Below the pieces are notes generated by a model. It saw only the letters and a list, made by a program, of their open reading frames with translations. It was not told the DNA's origin and ran no database searches. A stretch of DNA of 11,212 nucleotides from Chthoniobacterales bacterium (GTDB lineage: Bacteria; Verrucomicrobiota; Verrucomicrobiia; Chthoniobacterales; UBA10450). The translations under genes were made by a program, and so were the position numbers. The DNA lies in contig JACCZO010000036.1 in NCBI GenBank assembly GCA_013695925.1, positions 1-11,212 of the forward strand, written 5' to 3'. This document shows, one piece after another, positions 1 through 5,619 of the stretch (its first letter is position 1; every line of letters begins with the position of its first letter).

Positions 1-282
1 GACATCAAAGGGGAATCGACCCGCAAAGGCCATCCCGCCCCTTATCCGGAAAGCCTCGCCGCCCGTTTGATAAAACTCTTCTCCTTCGCCGGTGACACCA
101 TTCTTGACCCTTTCCTCGGGACGGGCACAACCAGCCTGGCAGCCATCGCCACCGGCAGAAACAGCATTGGCAACGAAATCGAGCCAACCTATTTGAAGAT
201 TGCCGAGCAAAGACTGCGTCTTGCTACCGCGATGCCGCGAGAAGTGGGAGCCACCAACGCGACGCTGCGCGTGAAGCGATGA
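1..282 (+). CDS. DNA methyltransferase of a type II restriction-modification system, C-terminal part (5' end outside window)
   Basis: The frame is open from base 1 to the TGA at 280-282, giving the last 93 residues. It holds HPAPYPESLAARLI (the usual HP..P..L..RLI segment) followed by the AdoMet-binding motif I DPFLGTGTTSLAA at about residues 36-48, then GNEIEPTYLKIAEQRL. Motif I near the C terminus is the beta-class order of N4-cytosine or N6-adenine methyltransferases; the DPPY/SPPY catalytic motif must lie upstream of the window. A TTG at 67 is only an internal codon. The stop overlaps the next gene's start as ATGA (279-282), indicating translational coupling to the probable endonuclease. 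The enzyme would methylate the host DNA at the sites that nuclease cuts. The target sequence and exact chemistry cannot be told from this part. Confidence 0.88.
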   Translation, partial: DIKGESTRKGHPAPYPESLAARLIKLFSFAGDTILDPFLGTGTTSLAAIATGRNSIGNEIEPTYLKIAEQRLRLATAMPREVGATNATLRVKR

Positions 283-995
283 CCGAAGAGAAATACTCGC
301 TCCTCAAAACATTTCGCAGCCTTTTCGAAGGCAAGCCCTATCGACACCGCAAGTCGAACCTGGGCGACTTGGTTGCGTCCCAGCTTTACGAAGACCTGAT
401 CGCCTTGAATAAATCGGCGAAACTCGTCGAGCGCGTCCAGCATCACGAGCGGGTCGTCAACCAAAAGAATCTCATGACCGGCAAACCCTCCCGGCGAGGG
501 GATGGCACCTTCGGCGAACTCGTCCCCGCCGCTGTTGCCCTATCTGAAAAAGGAATGCTGGTGGCGCGCGGTCCCGTTGCCACGATCGAGATCGGAGCGG
601 AAACAAAGATCCTAGCCAAAGCGATGATCAAACAGATCGACCGGGTCATTACGGACCTGATCAACCAGGCCACACAATTTAAGAGTGGCGGAGGCAATCC
701 TATCTGCGTGGCCTTTGTCGGCATCAATTTCGCCGAGCAGTATGTCTCTTTCGAAGGACGCAAGCGCTGGCCGACCGACGGCAAGAAATACAAACATCCC
801 ATCCAAGAGGCGGCTCAAGCCGAGCAACGGCTGAGGGAGAAAGCCAGCCCCGCTTTCGATGAATTTCAGATACTCCGTTTCCGCGCGACTAATGCCCGTC
901 CGTTTCCATTCGAGTGGAGTGATCTTGCGATGACCGAGATGGAATACTCTTCTGTTCTAACGCGCGTCTCCCGCGAGTACGATCGGCGATATTGA
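279..995 (+). CDS. Probable type II restriction endonuclease, PD-(D/E)xK-like
   Basis: This 238-aa protein starts at the ATG inside the ATGA overlap with the methyltransferase stop. The call rests on position and on a plausible nuclease core: an acidic and lysine cluster EIGAETK (E104, E108, K110) on a predicted strand, followed by the helix ILAKAMIKQIDRVI, as in ExK variants of the PD-(D/E)xK fold. Later segments PICVAFVGIN (141-150) and YKHPIQEAAQAEQRL (171-185) look conserved. No HNH, GIY-YIG or PLD motif is visible. About 240 residues is normal for a simple orthodox type II enzyme. It should cleave unmodified DNA at the site protected by its partner. I do not recognise a named specificity. 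An accessory or control role is less likely, because control proteins are short helix-turn-helix proteins. Confidence 0.72.
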   Translation: MTEEKYSLLKTFRSLFEGKPYRHRKSNLGDLVASQLYEDLIALNKSAKLVERVQHHERVVNQKNLMTGKPSRRGDGTFGELVPAAVALSEKGMLVARGPVATIEIGAETKILAKAMIKQIDRVITDLINQATQFKSGGGNPICVAFVGINFAEQYVSFEGRKRWPTDGKKYKHPIQEAAQAEQRLREKASPAFDEFQILRFRATNARPFPFEWSDLAMTEMEYSSVLTRVSREYDRRY

Positions 996-1003
996 TTTTT
1001 TAT

Positions 1004-1117
1004 ATGACAATCCGCCCAGACCGACCCCCAAGCCTGACACCGGAAGAGGAAGCGTTCCCAAAGACCAGACCAAATCGCCAAACCAATTTTTCAAACTATG
1101 AACTAAAACGAACCTGA
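1004..1117 (+). CDS. Possible small protein (37 aa) downstream of the restriction endonuclease
   Basis: An ATG at 1004 opens 37 codons ending in TGA at 1115-1117, eight bases after the endonuclease stop. The product is polar and proline-rich at the front (PDRPPSLTPEEEAF) and basic at the end. It has no membrane segment or recognisable domain. No Shine-Dalgarno sequence is visible; the upstream bases are a T-rich run. It could be a small gene of the restriction locus, a remnant, or a chance ORF. No function is proposed. Confidence 0.28.
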   Translation: MTIRPDRPPSLTPEEEAFPKTRPNRQTNFSNYELKRT

Positions 1118-1172
1118 ACTCGCACGCCGCCCTTGACTCCCTACATAGGGGTCAGATGACTTAGTGAGAAAC

Positions 1173-1511
1173 TCACTCATGCGCTGCATAACGAGCGACT
1201 AAACTGCGGCACGCCTCGAGCAGTTCGTCGCGCATCTCCGCCTCAACAGCCGTGAGCTGTGCGTCTTTCTGGGCGAGTGCGTCCGAAGGCCAGAGCTTAC
1301 GAACCTGGCCAACCGGCAAATCAAATGTGCGATCGTCGAAGACGATAAATGGTGTGAATGCTGGATCAGTACCGGGCCGTCCAATGTACGCAGAGATGAG
1401 CCTTGAGATCTCGCGTGCAGCTACGATGAGCGGGATCGAGCCATCGAGCACTGACTGAGCTACTCTAGCGGCAGCGGGGCCTGCGCCAACAACTGGTGCC
1501 GGGAGAGTCAT
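1173..1511 (-). CDS. Hypothetical protein (112 aa), possible integron-cassette gene
   Basis: An ATG at 1511 reads to the TGA at 1175-1173. The protein is soluble with an alanine-rich start. A conserved-looking middle (DGSIPLIVAAREISRLI, then DPAFTPFIVFDDRTFDLPVG) is followed by a helical end rich in charged residues (EAEMRDELLEACRSL). It resembles short hypothetical proteins of uncertain function found scattered in bacterial accessory DNA; I cannot assign a role. It has no partner on either side. The start codon falls inside GTTAGATG on the minus strand, where GTTAGAT fits the integron core GTTRRRY, next to the attC-like repeat. A short hairpin AGTGAG-AAA-CTCACT (1163-1177) overlaps the stop but lacks a T-run. 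No clear ribosome site is seen. Confidence 0.6.
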   Translation of the reverse strand: MTLPAPVVGAGPAAARVAQSVLDGSIPLIVAAREISRLISAYIGRPGTDPAFTPFIVFDDRTFDLPVGQVRKLWPSDALAQKDAQLTAVEAEMRDELLEACRSLVARYAAHE

Positions 1512-1634
1512 CTAACGAGACACAAGCTCAGGCACCGCTGGCGGGAGCGAGCTGTGCTCCGGAGATTAGTGTTGAAGTCACCTGAAAGCTAGACATCGGA
1601 ACGGCCAGCGGTTGGCTGGAGCGCTTGGTAAGGC
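1510..1634 (-). repeat. attC-like imperfect inverted repeat (possible integron recombination site)
   Basis: On the plus strand, ATCTAAC (1510-1516) matches RYYYAAC. At the far end, GTAAGGC (1628-1634) matches GTTRRRY with one mismatch. Between them are two arms, 1525-1542 and 1604-1626, that share a perfect 9-bp core (ACCGCTGGC against its complement). The outer pairing is interrupted by unmatched bases, the pattern typical of folded attC sites. The spacer is 61 nt and the whole is about 125 nt, within the attC size range. On the minus strand the perfect core GTTAGAT borders the 112-aa gene. No integrase and no second site are in the window. Confidence 0.35.
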
Positions 1635-1669
1635 GCGCTTGAACGACGATCATGGCCCGCCAGTCTACG

Positions 1670-2143
1670 TTAATGCTGCGTAATTCGTAACGAGTAGTGG
1701 TTGGCGACCAGCCGCCAGCGCCCTTGCTGCTTTACCCATACCCTGGTAAACCGAGTGTCACGGGGAACAACTTTGCTTTTGTCTTGCCCATTCATTGTCG
1801 AGAGGCCAGTCTCCACAGCGGCGTTTTCGTAGACGCGCACCTGAACCTCGTCGGTGGTGATAGACTGAAATTTCAAATTACCGGACGTGAAATCCGAAAT
1901 GACCTGCGCTTTGGTTCTCACTGTGCCGCTTGGTCCTACGCCGATAAAGTCCTCAGCGTAAATGCGGTCAAGGGCCACCGCATCAGCACCGATCTGCGCT
2001 TGAATGCGTTCATTATCCAGTTGTCTTATGGCCTGCTCAACGCTGACGCTGCTTCTTTTGCCTCTGCTTGCGCTCTGCTCTTGCCCTGAGGCGATAGAGG
2101 TCAGTGTAAGGGCCAGGACGGCTATAACGAGTGTCCTTCTCAT
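1670..2143 (-). CDS. Secreted DUF4440 / SnoaL-like (NTF2 fold) protein
   Basis: The frame is open from 2257, but I place the start at the ATG at 2143. The protein then begins with a clear signal peptide: MRR, a hydrophobic stretch LVIAVLALTLTSIA, and a likely cut near ASG-Q at about residue 20. The mature part is a single DUF4440-type domain: a first helix EQAIRQLDNERIQAQ, then ALDRIYAEDFIGVGPSGTV, TKAQVISDF, and a closing strand TRVWVKQQGRWRLVANHYS. These are hallmarks of small cone-shaped NTF2-like proteins, which bind small ligands or act as minor enzymes. At 157 aa the length is normal. The specific role is unknown; export to the periplasm is inferred. It is a single-gene unit, and two palindromes lie about 165-200 bp upstream. 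Confidence 0.82.
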   Translation of the reverse strand: MRRTLVIAVLALTLTSIASGQEQSASRGKRSSVSVEQAIRQLDNERIQAQIGADAVALDRIYAEDFIGVGPSGTVRTKAQVISDFTSGNLKFQSITTDEVQVRVYENAAVETGLSTMNGQDKSKVVPRDTRFTRVWVKQQGRWRLVANHYSLRITQH

Positions 2144-2290
2144 AAAGAATTCTTCTTTAAATAATCTGTTTAAAATGCCCTGAAGGAGGCAAAGACTGAT
2201 GCGATTGTCCAACCCCAAAGATTGTGAGTAACTGTAACAATTTTGCGGTCTTGTCAATCACGCTCTTTCGAGTCCACTCGTTTCTTCAGC

Positions 2291-2298
2291 GCCTAACG
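2291..2298 (+). repeat. GCCTAACG octamer, copy 1 (intergenic)
   Basis: Exact octamer, extended as GCCTAACGAGG. It lies 9 bp before the first operator-like palindrome and is the only exact copy in the left half of the window. Confidence 0.7.
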
Positions 2299-2306
2299 AG
2301 GATTCG

Positions 2307-2344
2307 GCGGAATTATTCCGCATTTAAAGACGGAATTGTTCCGT
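2307..2344. promoter_or_regulatory. Two operator-like palindromes 23 bp apart
   Basis: GCGGAATTATTCCGC (2307-2321) is a perfect 7+1+7 palindrome. ACGGAATTGTTCCGT (2330-2344) repeats it with 6-bp perfect outer arms. Their centres are 23 bp apart, about two helical turns, so two repressor dimers could sit on one DNA face. The nearest gene they could control is the minus-strand DUF4440 gene starting at 2143. No regulator gene is adjacent. Confidence 0.45.
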
Positions 2345-2475
2345 ATATCCCCGGGCTGTCCGAGGGGCGATTTTGGAAAAGGCGGAAACACGGGGTCTTT
2401 TTTGACAGTCTGGTTACCCGGCGGCAAGAAAAGTTTATCTCGGTCTGCGGCCTTTTCCGGCGCACCGGGGAATGA

Positions 2476-2509
2476 CCGCCCCTCCTGGTCTCGTCAGCGA
2501 GAGGGGCGG
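2476..2509. terminator. GC-rich hairpin downstream of the toxin-antitoxin operon
   Basis: CCGCCCCTC (2476-2484) pairs with GAGGGGCGG (2501-2509). A competing inner stem TCTCG/CGAGA surrounds a TCAG loop. It sits downstream (minus-strand sense) of the toxin gene and the first tail remnant. No U-run follows on either strand, so it would be a structured RNA end or a Rho-dependent pause site rather than a classic intrinsic terminator. Confidence 0.35.
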
Positions 2510-2550
2510 CCATGGTTTCGCTGTCCGGCAGCGCACTGACCGCTTTTTGT

Positions 2551-2661
2551 TTATGGCCCGGGCGGCACCGCGGGCGGCGTAGGTTGCGAACCGGTGTCGG
2601 TGATCTTGCGGGAGTTGAGGGTGGAATTGTGGTCAGTCCAAGAATCACGGCATCGTCCCAG
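2551..2661 (-). pseudogene. Gene-tail remnant A (3' end of an unknown gene)
   Basis: On the minus strand the last 22 codons (2616 to the TAA at 2553-2551) encode N-S-RKITDTGSQPTPPAVPPGP. This is nearly the same C terminus as remnant B at 3845-3910; both are exactly 66 nt including the stop. Upstream of 2616 the similarity ends, and the open frame reaches back only to the toxin's TAG at 2664-2662, with which it happens to be in frame. There is no start codon and no room for one. It is a detached tail of the same gene family as remnant B, not a gene of its own. Confidence 0.65.
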
Positions 2662-3147
2662 CTAGAAATCGATCAGCGCAGCCTTTCCATCGCGCCAAAT
2701 CTTTGCGATGAACGGTGGCTGTGTTTTCCCGACAATCTCAATAATCTTTGGCAGCGCGCGCAAGAGCGTTTCCGCCAACGTCTCAGCGCGAAGGTCGCCT
2801 TGAGCGGCTAAGAGAAAAGCCCGCACTTTCGCACGACGAAGCGCTTGTCTCTCGGCTGTTCGGTAGCGGATGCGTTCGTCGCGCGTGATGACGATCCAGT
2901 TGCTCTTTCCCGCTGCGGTGAGCCACTCCTGATCGGTGGCATTCTGAGCGAAGTGATCGTCATGCACCAGGACCTTGAGACCGGCCGCACGAAGGATCGC
3001 CGCCATCTTGTGTCGTCCAAGTTGGCGGTCGAGAAAGAATGTCAGGCCCTCAGGCGGCCTCGGCGAGGCTGAGCTCGCAGCGGATCGCTTCTTCAATCTT
3101 TTCCCGCTCGCACCCGTAGTCTTCCGCGAGTTCGTCGGCCGATTCAC
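2662..3147 (-). CDS. PIN-like domain toxin, VapC45 type
   Basis: The core begins at residue 35 with LTFFLDRQLGRHKMAAILR. It carries the PIN-like acidic residues D40, D72 and E74 (NATDQEWL) and D90 in WIVITRDERI, followed by the usual C-terminal helices and PPFIAKI. This matches the DUF5615/VapC45-like branch of PIN nucleases, which would act on RNA and be held inactive by the adjacent antitoxin. The start is uncertain. The ATG at 3147 gives 161 aa but overlaps the antitoxin by 98 nt, and the added residues are low-complexity Ser/Lys/Arg. A TTG at 3099 and a CTG at 3045 are alternatives; the last begins exactly at the conserved core, five bases past the antitoxin stop. Translation is probably coupled to the antitoxin. 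Known pairs of this layout include Rv2018-Rv2019 of Mycobacterium tuberculosis. Confidence 0.78.
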   Translation of the reverse strand: MNRPTNSRKTTGASGKRLKKRSAASSASPRPPEGLTFFLDRQLGRHKMAAILRAAGLKVLVHDDHFAQNATDQEWLTAAGKSNWIVITRDERIRYRTAERQALRRAKVRAFLLAAQGDLRAETLAETLLRALPKIIEIVGKTQPPFIAKIWRDGKAALIDF

Positions 3148-3721
3148 CGGCTTTGAAGCGTTCCGCGACCAGCTCTGTGCTCACGCCGGTTCCGTTGATG
3201 ACGGCGCGACCGAAGGAGATGAAAGGATCAATGACGATGTTCCTAGGTTCGTCAGGCAATCCCATTCTGGTGAAAGGATAGAGTCGGATCGGCACGCCAT
3301 GATCGTCGCGCTCCACTCGCCGCAAGTGAGCTTCGAGAAGTTCCCGCACCGCGATTTGACCTCCCCGAGAAACGGCGATGAACTGGCCGTAATGGGAGAT
3401 GAACAGATCAATTCCGTCTGTCTCAAACCTGTGATCGGCGAGCGGATGCGCGGAACCGAGCTTGTTCTTGAGAAAGTCGACCGAGCGCCGCACGGCCGGC
3501 ATGTCAACGCGGTGCTTGCGTCGGATTGCCGCAAGGACGTGGGCTTCGACGAGGTTGATGAAGGACAACACGACGGGGGCTTCCCCAGCCGCCGCGATGA
3601 CCGGCTTAAAGAATTTCCGGCTCGACTCGCTGCCGTAGGTCATACCCGCCACCCAGGAGCGCAGCGTAGCCCGGGGCACGCGCAGGTAGTGACCCGCTTC
3701 GGCAATGCCATAAGCAGGCAA
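3050..3721 (-). CDS. DUF433-domain antitoxin, VapB45 type
   Basis: This 223-aa protein has an N-terminal MerR/helix-turn-helix-like segment (YGIAEAGHYLRVPRATLRSW, about 4-23), a middle region, and a C-terminal DUF433 domain from about 162 (NIVIDPFISFGRAVINGTGVS ending in DYGCEREKIEEAIR). This architecture is known for VapB45-type antitoxins paired with PIN-like toxins. It should neutralise the toxin and, through the HTH part, repress its own operon. The stop TGA (3052-3050) lies just before the toxin core, so the pair is one operon. The start given is TTG at 3721. However, family-like sequence (KDIRELPAY) continues upstream in the same open frame with no ATG, GTG or TTG; a CTG at 3754 is the only near-cognate start. 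The N terminus is therefore probably longer than annotated. Confidence 0.8.
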   Translation of the reverse strand: MPAYGIAEAGHYLRVPRATLRSWVAGMTYGSESSRKFFKPVIAAAGEAPVVLSFINLVEAHVLAAIRRKHRVDMPAVRRSVDFLKNKLGSAHPLADHRFETDGIDLFISHYGQFIAVSRGGQIAVRELLEAHLRRVERDDHGVPIRLYPFTRMGLPDEPRNIVIDPFISFGRAVINGTGVSTELVAERFKAGESADELAEDYGCEREKIEEAIRCELSLAEAA

Positions 3722-3844
3722 TTCTCTGATGTCTTTTTCAGCCGTTGTTTTCAGTCTGCCTGCATCTTCTTCGAGATGGCGGGTAAGAGCAAGTCTGTTG
3801 CAGACCGGTGCCCTGACGGCGCCTCGTGTCGGCCGCGGCTCGGA

Positions 3845-4069
3845 TCAGGGTCCAGGCGGCGGCGCTGGAGGATTAGGCTGCGAGCCGGTGTCGGTGATCT
3901 TGCGCGCGTTGCGGTAGTTGGCGACGAAGGTCGGGTCGGTTTCTTCGAATTGGCGAGCCAAACCGTCGAGCCGGTTTTTCACGAGTATGCCGGCGCGAGC
4001 GAACTCCTGTTTTAAGAGGCCGGCTTTTGTTTTGAGCTGGCGTTGGTCGCCGCGGAACCGACTCGTGGC
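3845..4069 (-). pseudogene. Gene-tail remnant B (C-terminal fragment of an unknown protein)
   Basis: A minus-strand frame is open from just after a TAG (4072-4070) to the TGA at 3847-3845, about 74 codons with no usable start. It reads like the end of a real protein: a helical, charged stretch (RQLKTKAGLLKQEFARAG, NRLDGLARQFEETDPTF), then VANYRNARKITDTGSQP and a proline-rich end PPAPPPGP. The last 22 codons match remnant A. The N-terminal part is missing, so the gene is truncated. The same conserved ending in two places suggests a multi-copy gene family. Its function is unknown. The TA pair lies between the two tails. Confidence 0.65.
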
Positions 4070-4113
4070 CTATTGGGGTCGCGTGGGAGTTTTTCGGCGG
4101 GTTATTCTTCGGT

Positions 4114-4140
4114 TTTATCGGGACGACTCGGACCCGTCAA
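4114..4140 (-). promoter_or_regulatory. Possible sigma70-type promoter reading leftward
   Basis: On the minus strand TTGACG (4140-4135) is followed after 15 bases by GATAAA (4119-4114), or after 16 by ATAAAA. Spacing is short and the -10 is weak. It would transcribe remnant B and perhaps the toxin-antitoxin pair. Confidence 0.22.
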
Positions 4141-4237
4141 AGAAAAATCCCGGCGGCCCGGTTGATTTTTTTCGCTGAAAGGGCGGGTGACAATTGTCTT
4201 GCCAAGGGCCGACTCTATTCCCAGTATTCAAAGAAAT

Positions 4238-4339
4238 ATGGCAAAAGACACCGGCAAAGGATCGAGAAAATGCATGGACAAGAAAGCCGGCGAGCCCTTC
4301 AAAAACGTCGCGCGGGAGCCCGATAAACGGCGCACGTAG
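4238..4339 (+). CDS. Small basic protein (33 aa) directly abutting the histidine kinase
   Basis: An ATG at 4238 reads 33 codons to TAG at 4337-4339, and the kinase ATG begins at the very next base (TAGATG). The product starts MAKDTGKGSRK and is strongly basic: seven Lys and four Arg against five acidic residues. It has one Cys and no hydrophobic segment. The MAKDTGKGxR beginning resembles small uncharacterised basic proteins of other bacteria. The kinase has no clear ribosome site of its own, so this ORF may serve as a leader that couples its translation, or the peptide may work with the kinase. Its own ribosome site is weak (AAAGAAAT). Confidence 0.5.
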   Translation: MAKDTGKGSRKCMDKKAGEPFKNVAREPDKRRT

Positions 4340-5521
4340 ATGGACGATTCTCGGACATCATCAGCCACGTCGCCTGACGAGGTGCCCGTGGCGACTCAGC
4401 AACATTGCACGATCGAGCATTTGGCTGCGGTCTTCGCCGGTTGCCAGGAAGAGATCATTACTGAGTGGCGGTTGCACGCGAATGAGCTTCTCCGCGAGCT
4501 CGAGCTCGATAAGCCGACCATTACCGACCACCTGCCGGACCTGATCTCTGAGATCACGCGCGATCTCTCACTCAGCGCGACGGGCGTGCTCTCCGCCGAG
4601 CACATCGCGGGCAGTCCGCCAGTGCACGGGGTCCAGCGTTTTCACGATGGCCTGGATGCGGGTGAAGTGGTGGCGGAATACAATCTTCTGCGCATCGCTT
4701 TTTTCACGGTGGCAGAGCGGCACGACCTTTTCGTCGTGGGCGAGGCAGCGCGGATCATTAATCACCGCATCGACGAAGCGGTGCGTCTGGCGGTGACTGC
4801 CTTTTCTGCGCAACAGGCGCTGATTCGGAAAGAGCAGGAGGACGAGCATCTGGCATTTATCGCGCACGATCTGCGCACCCCCCTGAATGCCGTCTCCTTG
4901 TTAACCGACGAGCTGACAGAGGAATTGGGCGACGCCCGGTCCGGTGCCACGGATGAAATCTTTGACGCGCTGCGGCGGAATCTGCGGCGCGTGGAGGAAC
5001 TGATCCAAAACGTGCTCAAGGCAAAGGCGATTCCAACCGGGGCGGGAAGTTCGTTCCAACCGGAACAGCGCGTGTTTGAGCTACGACCTTTGGTGCAGCG
5101 CCTTGTCCTTGACCTGAAAGCGGTCGCAACCAAACAGGACATCAAAGTAGTGAACGAGATTCCGCCTCGCCTCACCGTCTTCGCTGACGCCGGGCTCATC
5201 TCACAGGTCTTTCAAAATTTGCTTAGCAACGCCTTCAAGTACGCCGCCCGCGGCCGGATTGTGATTAGCGCGCACGAAGAGGCGGACACGGTGAGGTGTG
5301 TTGTGCAGGACAACGGCGCGGGAGTCCCCCCGGAACTGCTCTCAAGTGTTTTTCATAAATTGGCGACCGATCCTGAGAAAGAAGGTAGCGGTCTCGGGCT
5401 TACGATCGTAAAACAGATCGTGGACGCTCACGGCGGCACGGTGAACGCCGAGAGCGTGCATGGCTCCGGGGCGACCTTCAGTTTCACCCTTCCCCAGGGC
5501 GCCGGCGAGAAGTCCGGATGA
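4340..5521 (+). CDS. Cytoplasmic sensor histidine kinase with RsbRD-like N-terminal domain
   Basis: The 393-aa protein has no transmembrane segment. Residues about 25-165 form a helical domain (VFAGCQEEIITEWRL, VVAEYNLLRIAFF) resembling RsbRD_N sensor modules. The kinase core follows: H box FIAHDLRTPLNAV with the phospho-acceptor H176; N box FQNLLSNAFKYA (N293, N297); G1 DNGAGVP (D324); and G2 GSGLGLTIVKQI (349-360). All catalytic boxes are intact. It should autophosphorylate in the cytoplasm and pass phosphate to a response regulator. None is adjacent, so it is an orphan kinase and its signal is unknown. The start codon follows the 33-aa ORF's stop without a gap, implying translational coupling. 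Confidence 0.92.
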   Translation: MDDSRTSSATSPDEVPVATQQHCTIEHLAAVFAGCQEEIITEWRLHANELLRELELDKPTITDHLPDLISEITRDLSLSATGVLSAEHIAGSPPVHGVQRFHDGLDAGEVVAEYNLLRIAFFTVAERHDLFVVGEAARIINHRIDEAVRLAVTAFSAQQALIRKEQEDEHLAFIAHDLRTPLNAVSLLTDELTEELGDARSGATDEIFDALRRNLRRVEELIQNVLKAKAIPTGAGSSFQPEQRVFELRPLVQRLVLDLKAVATKQDIKVVNEIPPRLTVFADAGLISQVFQNLLSNAFKYAARGRIVISAHEEADTVRCVVQDNGAGVPPELLSSVFHKLATDPEKEGSGLGLTIVKQIVDAHGGTVNAESVHGSGATFSFTLPQGAGEKSG

Positions 5522-5607
5522 GGCGGGTAAGTCCAGTAGGCGCTGGGTGGCGTCTCGTGGTGCGGGTGCAGGTGCGCGACGAGAACGCCGGCGGGCTCGC
5601 GAAATAG
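5518..5607 (+). CDS. Doubtful 29-aa ORF between kinase and dgt
   Basis: The ATG at 5518 overlaps the kinase stop as ATGA, and the frame runs 29 codons to TAG at 5605-5607, 12 bases before dgt. The overlap would allow re-initiation and could couple kinase and dgt translation. The peptide (MRRVSPVGAGWRLVV, then basic and acidic residues) has no recognisable features, and GC-rich DNA yields such ORFs easily. Confidence 0.2.
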   Translation: MRRVSPVGAGWRLVVRVQVRDENAGGLAK

Positions 5608-5619
5608 CGGGGGAGAACG

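Larger units (their letters stand above)
2144..2550. other. 407-bp stretch without a convincing gene
   Basis: This is the space between the DUF4440 gene start and the first gene-tail remnant. It holds one GCCTAACG octamer, two 15-bp palindromes and a strong GC hairpin, each listed separately. ORFs on both strands here lack any domain-like pattern. Confidence 0.6.

Noticed and set aside
1195..1231. 12-bp inverted repeat (GCGACTAAACTGC against GCAGTTCGTCGC)
   Set aside because: It lies in the C-terminal coding part of the 112-aa gene and lacks attC-type ends at the right distance; probably chance.
1154..1513. 8-bp inverted ends AGATGACT/AGTCATCT around the 112-aa gene as terminal repeats of a mobile element
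   Set aside because: Similarity does not extend beyond 8 bp, there are no flanking target duplications, and the gene does not resemble a transposase.
2313..2648. 111-aa minus-strand ORF
   Set aside because: It overlaps remnant A in a different frame and runs through the hairpin and palindromes; its translation is Arg/Pro-rich without domain features.
2975..4015. Long plus-strand ORF of 346 codons
   Set aside because: It mirrors the antitoxin and remnant B, which have clear domain patterns on the minus strand; its own translation shows none.
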